From Frankia gtarii (GTDB taxonomy: Bacteria > Actinomycetota > Actinomycetes > Frankiales > Frankiaceae), in NCBI RefSeq assembly GCF_025403375.1, contig NZ_JAMPTM010000002.1, forward strand, positions 33,942 to 97,941: DNA of 64,000 nt, given 5' to 3'. A model generated the notes under the pieces. That model did no database searches. It was not told the DNA's origin and saw nothing but the letters and a program-made list of their open reading frames with translations. Made by a program: the position numbers and the translations under genes. Below, piece after piece: positions 8,261-16,174 of the stretch (position 1 is the stretch's first letter; every line of letters starts with the position of its first letter).

Positions 8261-9332
8261 CGGCGACGTGGCCGCAGGCCGTGCAGCGTTGGGAGGTGTG
8301 GCGGGCGTTGACCTCGACGACGACCCGTCCGGCGCTTTCAGCCTTGGCGCGCAGCACCCCGAGGAACACCCCCCATCCCGCATCGTGGATCGACCTGTTC
8401 AGCCCGGACTTCGCCGCCTGCCCGTTGGGCAGGAACGCCCCCGGCGTGTCCGGGTCGGGCCTGGGCCTGGCCCGGCGGGTCATGCCCTTGATGGTGAGTT
8501 TCTCGACGGCGATCAGATCATGGCCGCGGACCAGCCCGAGGGCGGTCTTGTGGGCGTGGTCGAGCCGCTGCCGGGCGACACTGCGGCTGATCGTCCCGAC
8601 CCGGGCGGCGGCCTTCCTGCGCCGCGCCGAGCCGCGCCTCCTGCGGGACAGGTCCCGCTGGGCGGCGGCCAGCCAGCCGGCGGACCGGTCCAAACACGTT
8701 GGGTTCGGCTCGTGCTTCCCGTACGAGGTCGTCAGGAACGATGCGATGCCGACGTCCACACCGACCACGGCGCCGGCGGGCGGGAGCGGCTGGGCCGGGA
8801 CGTCGTCGCAGGACAGGATGACGTACCAGCGTCTGCCCTCACGCTTGACGCTGATCGTCCTGACCCTGCCGAGGACCCGCCGGTGCTGGTGGACCTTGAC
8901 GTGGCCGATGCCCTGCAGGCGCACGAACGTCCGTGTGGGGTTTTCGGGCTGCGAGTCCCAGCGGCACCCGTCCCCGTCGGAGGGCCACTCGACGGTGTCG
9001 AACCAGCCCGCACCCTTGAAACGCGGATAACCAGGCATTCCACCCGCCTTCACGCGGCGGAAGAACCCGGCGAACGCCCTGTCCAACCGGCGCAACGTGG
9101 CCTGCTGCGACGAGAACGACCAGCGGGCCTGATCAGGATCATCCGCCCGGATGTCCTTCACCTGAGCCGACTGATCGCCATAGCGGATGCGGGTCTTCGA
9201 CGGATGCCGGTAGGCGTCGCGCCGCTCCTGCAACGCCGCGTTATACAAAGCGCGGTGGTCGTCAAGCATCACCCCAAGACAGACCGCCTGCCGGGCGGTC
9301 GGGCGCAGCAGGAACTTGTACGCACGCCGCAT
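8130..9332 (-). CDS. tnpB: TnpB-like RNA-guided endonuclease (IS605 OrfB)
   Basis: Full-length TnpB of 400 residues, ancestor-type to Cas12. The N-terminal OrfB helix-turn-helix region starts MRRAYKFLLRPTARQ. The RuvC parts follow: GVDVGIASFLT (catalytic Asp), AVEKLTIKGM (Glu) and DADENAAVNILRAG (last Asp). A zinc ribbon CTACGH...CVQCGH precedes the third RuvC motif. All key residues are present, so the nuclease looks active. ATG 9332 is chosen over an upstream GTG because GGGGG(T)GG precedes it and homologues begin at MRRAYK. Its partner transposase is inactivated, so the protein could cleave guided by its omegaRNA but could not move by itself. Confidence 0.9.
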   Translation of the reverse strand: MRRAYKFLLRPTARQAVCLGVMLDDHRALYNAALQERRDAYRHPSKTRIRYGDQSAQVKDIRADDPDQARWSFSSQQATLRRLDRAFAGFFRRVKAGGMPGYPRFKGAGWFDTVEWPSDGDGCRWDSQPENPTRTFVRLQGIGHVKVHQHRRVLGRVRTISVKREGRRWYVILSCDDVPAQPLPPAGAVVGVDVGIASFLTTSYGKHEPNPTCLDRSAGWLAAAQRDLSRRRRGSARRRKAAARVGTISRSVARQRLDHAHKTALGLVRGHDLIAVEKLTIKGMTRRARPRPDPDTPGAFLPNGQAAKSGLNRSIHDAGWGVFLGVLRAKAESAGRVVVEVNARHTSQRCTACGHVAEKNRPTRAEFACVQCGHTADADENAAVNILRAGLVLQADAQAA

Positions 9333-9349
9333 CAGACCACCCCCCTGCG

Positions 9350-9640
9350 CCACGGCCGCTCGTTCTGCGCGTCGATCTACCGTCGCACAGCCTCAGCAGA
9401 CACCACGCCGACAGTGGCAACGAAGCACGACCAGGACCACAGCGTCGGCAACCGGGACCGCAGATGCGGAAACTCGGCGCATAGCACAGGGGACGTGAAG
9501 CCCATCACCTGGTTGGCGATCTACGACGGGGAATGCTCCGGGTGAGCCTCGACGAACAGGTGAACATGGTCCGATCCGATCCTCAACGCGACGACCGGCC
9601 AGTCGCACTCGGTGCACCGCTCTCGGATGAGCACGTCAAT
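9350..9640 (-). pseudogene. tnpA: IS200-type Y1 transposase TnpA relic with two amber codons
   Basis: Translated leftward from about 9640 the frame shows the Y1 transposase HUH motif in SDHVHLFVEA, then IANQVMGFTS, FPHLRSRLPTLWSWS and VRR-x-IDAQNERP. The first 35 or so residues are missing. Two TAG codons interrupt it: one after EHSPS (a Gln position, CAG to TAG) and one in VRR-TAG-IDAQ (the usual Tyr position). The protein cannot be made whole, so mobility would need a TnpA from elsewhere. Confidence 0.75.
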
Positions 9641-9683
9641 TCCCCTGACGCCTGAAGGCGTCAGTCCCCTCCGGAGGTCTTTG

Positions 9684-10493
9684 ATGGAGACGCTTAACGT
9701 TCGACGGCCGCGGACCGGGGTAGCCCTGGTGACCTTGGAACGCCCCGAACGGCTCAACGCGTTGAATCGGCGGATGCTTCATGAGCTTCGGATGGTCGCC
9801 GAGGAGCTGACCACCGACGCGTCGGTGCGGGCCGTCGTCCTCACCGGAGCCGGCCGCGGATTCTGCTCCGGGTATGACCTCGACGGCGCGGCCGAGTTCG
9901 CGACTCTCGGCCCGACGGGCGGGCTGGCGTTGCAGGACATGGCCAACCGGACGCTGCACGCCCTGCACACGCTGCCCCAGCCGCTGATCGCCGCCGTCGG
10001 CGGTCCGGCCATCGGTGGCGGCGTCAGCCTCGCCCTGGTCGCAGACATCCGCATCGCGGCCGTCGACGCGCTGTTCCAGGCCGCGTTCGTCCGGATCGGC
10101 ATGTCGGGCGGCGATCTGGGTGCCTCCTGGCTGCTGCCGCGGATCGTCGGGCGAGGACTCGCCGCCGAGCTGATGTACACGGCGCGACCGGTCGGCGCCG
10201 AGGAGGCGGTGCGCATCGGCCTTGCCAACCGGGCCGTGCCCACCGCCTCGCTGCTCGACACCGCGCTCGACCTCGCGGGCCAGATCGCCGTCCACCCCCC
10301 GCTGGGTGTGCAGCTGTCCAAGCGGGCGCTGCAGGCCAGCACGGACTCGCCGTCACTGTGGTCGGCCCTGGAGACGGAGGCCCGTGGTCAGGCACTGCTG
10401 ATGGGGCATCCGGACACGGCGCAGGCGATCGCGGCCCTGCGGGAGAGCCTCGCCGCGGGCCGCGCGTCGAAGGGCCGCGCGTCGAAGGGCTGA
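9684..10493 (+). CDS. Enoyl-CoA hydratase/isomerase (crotonase family)
   Basis: Crotonase-fold enzyme of 269 residues acting on acyl-CoA thioesters. Oxyanion-hole motifs are present: GAGRGFCSGYDL (first) and AVGGPAIGGGVSLAL (second). The typical catalytic Glu position follows in FVRIGMSGGDLGASW, where Asp replaces the usual Glu pair, so it may be an isomerase or hydrolase type rather than a classical hydratase. ATG 9684 has GGAGG 7 nt upstream. The IS605 left end stops just before this ribosome site, so any native promoter has been displaced. C-terminal repeat RASKGRASKG is a small duplication. It ends before a strong bidirectional terminator. Confidence 0.85.
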   Translation: METLNVRRPRTGVALVTLERPERLNALNRRMLHELRMVAEELTTDASVRAVVLTGAGRGFCSGYDLDGAAEFATLGPTGGLALQDMANRTLHALHTLPQPLIAAVGGPAIGGGVSLALVADIRIAAVDALFQAAFVRIGMSGGDLGASWLLPRIVGRGLAAELMYTARPVGAEEAVRIGLANRAVPTASLLDTALDLAGQIAVHPPLGVQLSKRALQASTDSPSLWSALETEARGQALLMGHPDTAQAIAALRESLAAGRASKGRASKG

Positions 10494-10507
10494 GCTCCGG
10501 AGGACAC

Positions 10508-10551
10508 GAGCGAGGGGGGCCGGATCGACGCCGATCCGGCCCCCCTCGCTC
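10508..10551. terminator. Bidirectional hairpin terminator
   Basis: Perfect 20-bp stem (10508-10527 with 10532-10551) and a 4-nt loop, between the convergent hydratase and F420-type oxidoreductase genes. Confidence 0.85.
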
Positions 10552-10567
10552 GGCCGGGCCGGGCGGG

Positions 10568-11602
10568 TCAGCTCGCTCGCAGCTGGGACACGAGGTCGTA
10601 GCGCGCCTCGTCGGCCAGGCCGTAGGGCAGATACAGGGTGAAGCGGTCGATCAGCCCGGTGAAGCGACGGCGGATCTCCCGGGCGACCGCGGCCGGTTCA
10701 CCCACCGCGGCGAAGGTGTGGAGCACGGTGTCGTCGACGAGCGCGGTCATGGCGGCCCAGTCCTTCCGCCGGGACAGCAGGTGGAGCTCCGTGTGCAGAT
10801 CACCCCAGCCGTGCAGCTCGAGCACGCCGCGGTAGGCGGGCGTCGCGGCATAGAAGGCGATGCGCTCGCGGACCGCCCGTACCGCCTTCTCGATGTCCTC
10901 GTCATCGGTCCCGGTCGCCACCAGGCCGGGGTAGGACAGCGTGAACCGCTCGCGGGTCTTCCCGTTCGCGCCGAGTACGGATGCGAGCTGGGGGAGTGTG
11001 ACCTCCCGCAGATAGCGTTCGCTGGTGAAGGAGTGCACCAGCATTCCGTCGGCGACCTCGGCCGCGACCGACGTCATCTTCGGCCCGACCGCGGCGATCA
11101 GCACCGGTGGTGGCCCGAACGGGTTGGGCCCGGGATTGAACATCGGCGTCATCAGGGTGTTCCGGTAGATCTCGCCGTGGAAATCGAGCGGCTCGTCGTC
11201 GTGCCAGCTCCGCCAGATGGAGCGGATGGCCAGCACGAACTCCCGCATCCGTTCGGCGGGCGCGGACCAGGGCATGTCGAAACGCCGTTCGATGTGCGGC
11301 CGGATCTGCGAACCGAGGCCCAGCGTGAAGCGGCCGGCGCTGAAGGTCTGCAGGTCGTTGGCGACGGTGGCGGTCGTCATCGGGTTGCGGGCGAACGCCA
11401 CGGCGATGGCCGTCCCGATGTGCAGCCGGGGTGAACGGTCCGCGGCCAGCAGCAGGGGGAGGAACGGGTCCCGGTTGACCTCGGTGCTCCACACGCCGTC
11501 GTATCCGAGGTGATCGGCGTGCGCGACCTGCGCCGTGAGATCGGCGATGTCCGCGCCGCGGGTGCCGTCGGTGGATCCGCCGATATGGCCGTCGACCAGC
11601 AC
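10568..11602 (-). CDS. LLM-class F420-dependent oxidoreductase
   Basis: Luciferase-like TIM-barrel oxidoreductase of 344 residues, of the actinobacterial F420-dependent class. Visible family features are ADHLGYDGVWSTE near residue 30, FARNPMTTATVANDLQTFSAGRF around 75 and GLGSQIRPHIERRF around 100, the usual motif for this TIGR03617-like group. PPPVLIAAVGPKM follows near 170. GTG 11602 has AAGGAG 8 nt upstream. It diverges from a tandem TetR gene across 156 nt, so that regulator is its likely controller. Cofactor F420 rather than FMN is inferred from the subfamily; the substrate is unknown. Confidence 0.85.
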   Translation of the reverse strand: MLVDGHIGGSTDGTRGADIADLTAQVAHADHLGYDGVWSTEVNRDPFLPLLLAADRSPRLHIGTAIAVAFARNPMTTATVANDLQTFSAGRFTLGLGSQIRPHIERRFDMPWSAPAERMREFVLAIRSIWRSWHDDEPLDFHGEIYRNTLMTPMFNPGPNPFGPPPVLIAAVGPKMTSVAAEVADGMLVHSFTSERYLREVTLPQLASVLGANGKTRERFTLSYPGLVATGTDDEDIEKAVRAVRERIAFYAATPAYRGVLELHGWGDLHTELHLLSRRKDWAAMTALVDDTVLHTFAAVGEPAAVAREIRRRFTGLIDRFTLYLPYGLADEARYDLVSQLRAS

Positions 11603-11758
11603 GTGCCGACTCCTTCTGATCGTGGCAGGTTTGGTTCCCGACCTGTCGGGACGGGCCGGGGAACGGGCGAAGTAAATCAGGGGTAACCTTTCGAGGTCAA
11701 CTGATCCGGCTGTTCCCCCGATGGGAGGCGGTAAGTCCGTGACCGGAGGAAGTACCTG

Positions 11759-12949
11759 GTGAGCGCGCGGGCCGGCCGGGCGCCGATCAGGCGGACCCCA
11801 CGGCCGCGCGACCGTCGAGCGCAGATCCTGGCGGCGGCCAGCGACCTGTTCTATCGCTTCGGTTATCACAACGTCGGCACCGAGGACATCGCCAAGGCGG
11901 TCGGCATCACTCCCGGTGCGCTCTACCGCCATGTCCGCAGCAAGGAGGAGCTCCTGGCCAGCGCGCTGTCGGACAGTTTCGAGCGGGCTACGATCGTCAT
12001 CGATCGCCAGCCGCCCGGCGGCTTCGCCGCCGTGGTCGGGGACCTGGCCGAGACCGCCGCGCACCGGCGCGAGCTCGGGGTGCTGTGGACGCGGGAGACC
12101 CGGCATCTTCACGCCGAGTACCGCACGCCGATGCTGGAACGGTTCTTCGCGTTTCTGGGAAACCTGACCGCCGCGCTGCGAGACGCCCGCGGCGAGCTGA
12201 GCCGCGACGACGCGCAGCTGTTGTCGTGGTGCCTGCTCGCCGTGCTCACCAGCGCCTCCTACCACCGGGTCGCTGCCTCCCCGGACGTGCTGGCCTCGTT
12301 GCTGCGGGACATGGCCCTGCGGGTGTGTGAGGCGCGGATCGACGGCTGCGGGGTCCGGGCGGAGCCGGTCGCGGGCGGCGGGGAGACCGGACTGCCGCCC
12401 CGGGCGCGCCGGGAGGCGTTGCTGGCCGCCGCGGCCCGGTTGTTCGGGGGCCGTGGCTACCAGTCGGTGACGATGGAGGAGGTCGGTGCGGAGGTCGGAG
12501 TGACCGGCACCGGTGTCTACCGGCACTTCGCCACGAAGGCCGACCTGCTGAGCGCGATCGTCGCGCGCGCCACCGAGTCGCTGCAGCTGGGTATGTCACG
12601 GGCCCTGGCCGCGGCCGCGACCCCGGCGGACGGTCTGGACAATGCGGTGGCTGCCTACATCGACTTCGCGATGGCGCACACCGACCTCGTGAACGTCCTG
12701 CTCACCGAGGTGATGAACGTGCCGCAGCCGTACCGCCACCGCATCCGGCGGGCCGAGCACGACTACGTCGCCGAGTGGGTCCGCCTGCTGGCGGCGACAC
12801 ATCCGGAGCTGGACCGCACCACGGTTCTCTTCCGTGTCCACGCGGTCCTCACCGTCATCAACGACGTCGCGCGTACGCCGCACCTGCGTGGGCAGCCGGG
12901 CCTGGTGGACAGGGTGCGGCTGGTCGCGGCCGCTGTTCTGCACGGCTGA
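11759..12949 (+). CDS. Tandem TetR regulator with two DNA-binding domains
   Basis: A 396-residue fusion of two TetR units. The first HTH covers about residues 18-65 (AASDLFYRFGYHNVGTEDIA, then GALYRHVRSKEEL). The second begins near residue 218 (AAARLFGGRGYQSVTMEEVG, then GVYRHFATKADLLSAI). Each HTH is followed by a helical ligand domain. Duplicated TetR proteins occur in actinobacteria; one polypeptide could act like a covalent dimer. The GTG start has GGAGGAAG upstream. It is divergent from the F420-type oxidoreductase gene, its most likely target. No clear palindrome stands out in the shared region. Confidence 0.9.
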   Translation: MSARAGRAPIRRTPRPRDRRAQILAAASDLFYRFGYHNVGTEDIAKAVGITPGALYRHVRSKEELLASALSDSFERATIVIDRQPPGGFAAVVGDLAETAAHRRELGVLWTRETRHLHAEYRTPMLERFFAFLGNLTAALRDARGELSRDDAQLLSWCLLAVLTSASYHRVAASPDVLASLLRDMALRVCEARIDGCGVRAEPVAGGGETGLPPRARREALLAAAARLFGGRGYQSVTMEEVGAEVGVTGTGVYRHFATKADLLSAIVARATESLQLGMSRALAAAATPADGLDNAVAAYIDFAMAHTDLVNVLLTEVMNVPQPYRHRIRRAEHDYVAEWVRLLAATHPELDRTTVLFRVHAVLTVINDVARTPHLRGQPGLVDRVRLVAAAVLHG

Positions 12950-12991
12950 CGCCGGACCGCCCCGACCCGGGCGACGAAGTTCGTTCCGGTC

Positions 12992-13020
12992 TTGACGGAG
13001 TGAACTGGGTCACTTATGGT
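12992..13020 (+). promoter_or_regulatory. Sigma70-like promoter pointing into the IS605 relic
   Basis: TTGACG, 17-bp spacer, TATGGT. It overlaps the small inverted repeat ACTTAT-N6-ATAAGT (13012-13029). The next real gene on this strand is the LuxR regulator 670 nt downstream, with the IS relic between. Confidence 0.5.
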
Positions 13021-13192
13021 CCGATAAGTAAATCCTGCGACACACGTTGACGGATTCTATCGGCCTTCGCGTCGGCGAAGGCGGTGGCACGCCGTGACGG
13101 TACGGTGCTTGCGGGCGGCGGCTCTCGGAGCGAGAGGGTGTACAGCCTTGACCAGGAAACGTAGCGCGCAAGCTCTGTCCTTCGGAGCGGGG

Positions 13193-13345
13193 TTAGCGCG
13201 TTGCTGCTGGGCACCGCTGCCCCTCGATGTATTCGCGCAACAGTGCGAGCGGGGCACCGTCAGCCGACACGGCGAAGTACGACGACCAGAAGCGCTCGCG
13301 CATGCTGTACCGGTTCACTCGGCCGGTGAACTCGGAGCGCAGCCA
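13193..13345 (-). pseudogene. TnpA C-terminal fragment
   Basis: About 50 codons with FWSSYFAVSADGAPLALL and the conserved terminal REYIEGQRCPA of IS200-type Y1 transposases. The HUH and catalytic Tyr regions are lost or truncated. Confidence 0.65.
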
Positions 13346-13374
13346 TCGCGCTGCGGCCATCGGGACGGCCCGAA

Positions 13375-13609
13375 ACCGTTGAAGGTCCGGTCGTGGACCT
13401 GTCCCGCGTGCGGTGTCAGCCACGACCGGGACCTGAACGCCGCGCGGAAAATCCTCGTCGAGGGGCAGCGCCTGGTCGCTGCTGGGCGGAAAGGCGCGGC
13501 AGCGATGCCGTGTCAGGCGGAGACCGTAAACGCCGGTGGAGCCGATATAAGACCCGGACCTGCCCGGGTGGTTGGCTGCGAAGCAGGAACCCACCGAGGT
13601 GCCGTGTGA
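13375..13609 (+). pseudogene. TnpB C-terminal fragment
   Basis: About 78 codons with the second zinc-ribbon CPAC motif and the third RuvC motif DRDLNAARKIL. The N-terminal 300 residues, including the first two RuvC motifs, are gone. Confidence 0.7.
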
Positions 13610-13692
13610 ACCCGCGCGGCGCGGTAGGAATCCCCGTCCTTCAGCTTCAGGGTGGGGAGGACGTCAAAGCGCCGAACTCTTCGATCGTGTCG

Positions 13693-14859
13693 ATGCAGGT
13701 GGAGGTTCGGGATCGACGACGGGAACTGGTCTCGGCGCTGCGCGCCGCGGCGGGGACGGAGCTGCCCGCCTGCGACGATGGTCCGGCGGCGGCTCTGGCG
13801 GCCCGGCTCGACCAGCTCGCGGCCGAGCCTGCCGACGCCGAGCTCCGGGCCGCCCTCGGCGCGGGCCGCTTCGACCGGATCGGCGATCTGTTCGCCGAGC
13901 TCGGCGCGGTGCGGTCGGATCTGTGCGCGTGGGTGGTGGAAGGGCCGTTCCAGGCGCTGAGCCGGATCCGGGACCAGCTCACCCTGCTGCGCCGGGAGAC
14001 GAGCTCCGGGCGGATCACCCGGGCCGCCCCCGCCGCACTGTGCGCGGCCGGCGGCTTCGACCGGGCGATGATCTCCAGCCTGCGTGGTTCGACCTGGCTG
14101 CCGGTCGCGCTGCACGTCGAGACGGATGTCGACGGCCCCGTGAACGAGGCCCTGCGCCGTTTCCTCACGGACGTGGAGATACCGCTGGCGTCGTCGATGC
14201 CCGAGACCGAGCTGGTCCGCCGGCGGGCGCCCGCGTTGATCCGGCATGCCCAGTCAGAGGGTCGCGTCTTCCGGCCACTGATCGAGATCTCCGGGACGCG
14301 GGAATACGTCGCCGCGCCGATCGTCGCGGGCGGCTGCGTCCTCGGCTTCCTGCATGCCGACACCTACGCCTCGGGGCGCCGCCTCACCGATGCCGACCGG
14401 GATCACCTCCAGACGTTCGCCGACGGTCTCGGACTCATCCTCGAACGGACGGTTCTGCTGGAACGCGCGAGGCTGCAGCGCGATCGGATCGCGGACGCGT
14501 TCAGCGCCGTGCGCGCCACGAGCGAGGTGCTCGGTACCGCGCCGGTCCACCTGGCACGCACGATCACGCTGTCCACGCAGCGCCGCGCGACGGTGGCCGG
14601 GCGGTCCTCGCCCTCGCCGTCGGCCATGATCGCGGCGGCACCTCCGCTCCCCGACGGTCTCACTCCGCGGGAGCGTGAGGTGCTCCGCCTGCTGGCCGCG
14701 GGCGCGACCAACGCACAGATCGCCAATGCCCTCACAGTCTCGGAGACGACGGTGAAGTCCCACGTGAAGCACATCCTGCGCAAACTGCGCGCCTCGAACC
14801 GAGCCGAGGCGATTGCCCGCTATCTGTACCTCGCCCGCACGGCGGACCGGGCGTTATGA
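13693..14859 (+). CDS. GAF-domain LuxR-family regulator, copy A
   Basis: Regulator of 388 residues. A helical N-terminal region is followed by a GAF-like sensor domain (about 180-270: RRAPALIRHAQ, EYVAAPIVAGGCVLGFLHAD). The C-terminal LuxR HTH (LTPREREVLRLLAAGATNAQ, TVKSHVKHILRKLRASN) binds DNA. The 5' end adjoins the IS605 right end and the start is uncertain; ATG 13693 or GTG 13687 fit, with GGGGAGG 30 nt earlier inside the IS end. Its stop overlaps the start of a paralogue by four bases, so the two are made together. No receiver domain is present. It may control the catabolic operon downstream. Confidence 0.8.
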   Translation: MQVEVRDRRRELVSALRAAAGTELPACDDGPAAALAARLDQLAAEPADAELRAALGAGRFDRIGDLFAELGAVRSDLCAWVVEGPFQALSRIRDQLTLLRRETSSGRITRAAPAALCAAGGFDRAMISSLRGSTWLPVALHVETDVDGPVNEALRRFLTDVEIPLASSMPETELVRRRAPALIRHAQSEGRVFRPLIEISGTREYVAAPIVAGGCVLGFLHADTYASGRRLTDADRDHLQTFADGLGLILERTVLLERARLQRDRIADAFSAVRATSEVLGTAPVHLARTITLSTQRRATVAGRSSPSPSAMIAAAPPLPDGLTPREREVLRLLAAGATNAQIANALTVSETTVKSHVKHILRKLRASNRAEAIARYLYLARTADRAL

Positions 14860-16073
14860 CGGTGACGGCCGGCGACCGCCGGCACAGCATGTTCCCGGTA
14901 CCCGTCGGCGACCGGGGCTGGCGGCGGCGCGAACGCGAACTGGGCGATCGGTTGGCCTTCCTGCACGGCGAGGTCTGTGACGCTCTCGGCATCGAGCTGT
15001 CGCGCGGCACCGTCCTCGCCTCCTCGGAGTCGTGGACCGGGGTCGTCTCGGACCTCGCCCGGCTCTGCGTCGACCGGCTGCGCGCGATGGCCGGCCACGC
15101 CGACGAAGCCGACGAGGCCGGCCTGCGGACCTGCCTGCTCATCCTTGACCTGCACGAACTCGCCTTCGACCTCGGCCAGCACGAACGAGACCGGCGCACG
15201 CGTCGACTGGCCGCCTGCTCCGAGGGACTCGCGCGCATGCGGGTGCTGCCGCACTCGACGGATCTGCTGGACCGCGCGTGCGAGGAACTGGTCCGGCGCT
15301 GCGGCTTCGGCCGTGCGGTGCTGTCCCGGGTCGACGACGGCGTCTGGCGGCCGTGGATGGCGTACTTCAGCAACGGCGACGAGTTCGAGTCGTGGTTCGC
15401 GGGCTGGGTCGACCAGCCGATTCGGCTCGAAGGGCGCACCCCCGAGACGACGCTGCTCACCGAGTGCCGGCCCGTCGCCGTCTACGACACGGCGAACACC
15501 GTCGTACACCGGTCGATCATCGTGGACTCGGGTCGCTCGGACTCCTACGTCGTCGCCCCGTTGATGCACGGCACCTCGGTGGTGGGATTCCTCCACGCGG
15601 ATCACCATCCGGCTTCGCGGCGCGTCGACGACTTCGACCGGGATGTCCTCTGGGCCTTCGCGGAGGGTTTCAGCCACCTGTACGAGCGGATCGTCCTGGC
15701 CGAGCGCCTTCGGACCCAGCGCGACCAGGCTCGGGAGATCCTGTCATCGGCGGTCGAATCGGTGAGTGACTTCTGCGACGCGGGTATCGATTTCTCGCCG
15801 CACGCGGCCGTCGGAGCCATGCCGCGGACTCCCGTTGCGCCCCATCCGCTCGCCACCGGGCATCCTGGTGGGGAGCTCACCGCGCGCGAGTCGGAGGTCC
15901 TCGAGCTGATGGTGGTGGGAGCGACGAACGGTGCCATCGCCGAGACGCTGGTCATCTCCGAGGACACCGTGAAATCACATGTGAAACACATCCTGCGCAA
16001 GCTCGGTGCCGCGAACCGGTCGCAGGCGATCGCGCGGTCGCTGGGCATCGCCGTGCACGGCGACGGTGTCTGA
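14856..16073 (+). CDS. GAF-domain LuxR-family regulator, copy B
   Basis: Paralogue of the preceding gene (405 residues) with the same order. The N-terminal helical part (RRERELGDRLAFLHGEV) comes first. A GAF-like domain follows with RSDSYVVAPLMHGTSVVGFLHADH, and then a LuxR HTH (LTARESEVLELMVVGATNGA, TVKSHVKHILRKLGAANRSQ). ATGA overlap with copy A shows translational coupling. A heterodimer or ligand-gated activator pair is plausible. Its 3' end is duplicated: a 28-bp segment over the last codons and stop is repeated immediately downstream. Confidence 0.85.
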   Translation: MTVTAGDRRHSMFPVPVGDRGWRRRERELGDRLAFLHGEVCDALGIELSRGTVLASSESWTGVVSDLARLCVDRLRAMAGHADEADEAGLRTCLLILDLHELAFDLGQHERDRRTRRLAACSEGLARMRVLPHSTDLLDRACEELVRRCGFGRAVLSRVDDGVWRPWMAYFSNGDEFESWFAGWVDQPIRLEGRTPETTLLTECRPVAVYDTANTVVHRSIIVDSGRSDSYVVAPLMHGTSVVGFLHADHHPASRRVDDFDRDVLWAFAEGFSHLYERIVLAERLRTQRDQAREILSSAVESVSDFCDAGIDFSPHAAVGAMPRTPVAPHPLATGHPGGELTARESEVLELMVVGATNGAIAETLVISEDTVKSHVKHILRKLGAANRSQAIARSLGIAVHGDGV

Positions 16074-16106
16074 GGTCGCCGTGCACGGGCGACGGTGTCT
16101 GAGGTT
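16050..16106. repeat. Tandem duplication across a stop codon
   Basis: GCCGTGCACGGCGACGGTGT plus CTGAGGTC (16050-16077) is repeated at 16078-16106 with one inserted G. The first copy carries the stop of the LuxR gene. Confidence 0.75.
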
Positions 16107-16126
16107 GCCGGTCACCGTGGCCGCCT

Positions 16127-16167
16127 CGGGTGCGGCCGGGCGCTGCTCGCCGCCCCGGCCGCACCCG
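16127..16167. terminator. Bidirectional hairpin terminator
   Basis: Perfect 14-bp stem CGGGTGCGGCCGGG/CCCGGCCGCACCCG with a 13-nt loop, between convergent LuxR and acyl-CoA dehydrogenase-like genes. Confidence 0.75.
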
Positions 16168-16174
16168 GTGTTGC

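Larger units (their letters stand above)
8100..9669 (-). mobile_element. IS200/IS605-family element (intact tnpB, dead tnpA)
   Basis: Bounded by related subterminal hairpins: CTGACGG-TTGAAG-CCGTCAG at 8106-8125 (right end, after tnpB) and CTGACGCC-TGAA-GGCGTCAG at 9645-9664 (left end). Between them lie tnpB and a broken tnpA in the same orientation. There are no terminal inverted repeats or target duplication, as expected for single-strand Y1 transposition. It sits 15 nt before the start codon of the enoyl-CoA hydratase gene. Confidence 0.75.
13137..13660. mobile_element. Collapsed IS605-type element (divergent tnpA/tnpB fragments)
   Basis: Only the outer parts of a divergent IS605 remain. 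The minus strand of 13193-13345 encodes a TnpA C-terminus (WLRSEFTGRVNRY, SSYFAVSADGAPL, REYIEGQ). The plus strand of 13375-13609 encodes a TnpB C-terminus: zinc ribbon half CPACGVSHDRD and the last RuvC Asp in HDRDLNAARKIL. The right end is the TCCCC...GGGGA hairpin at 13631-13658, typical of this family. The centre has been deleted, near 13345-13375. It is not the same lineage as the element at 8100-9669. Confidence 0.7.

Noticed and set aside
8097..9545. 482-codon plus-strand frame opposite tnpB
   Set aside because: Antisense to an intact TnpB with catalytic motifs; repetitive Gly/Pro/Arg composition.
11603..12526. Extended N-terminus of the F420-type oxidoreductase frame
   Set aside because: The extension overlaps the divergent tandem TetR gene and lacks homology; GTG 11602 has the ribosome site.
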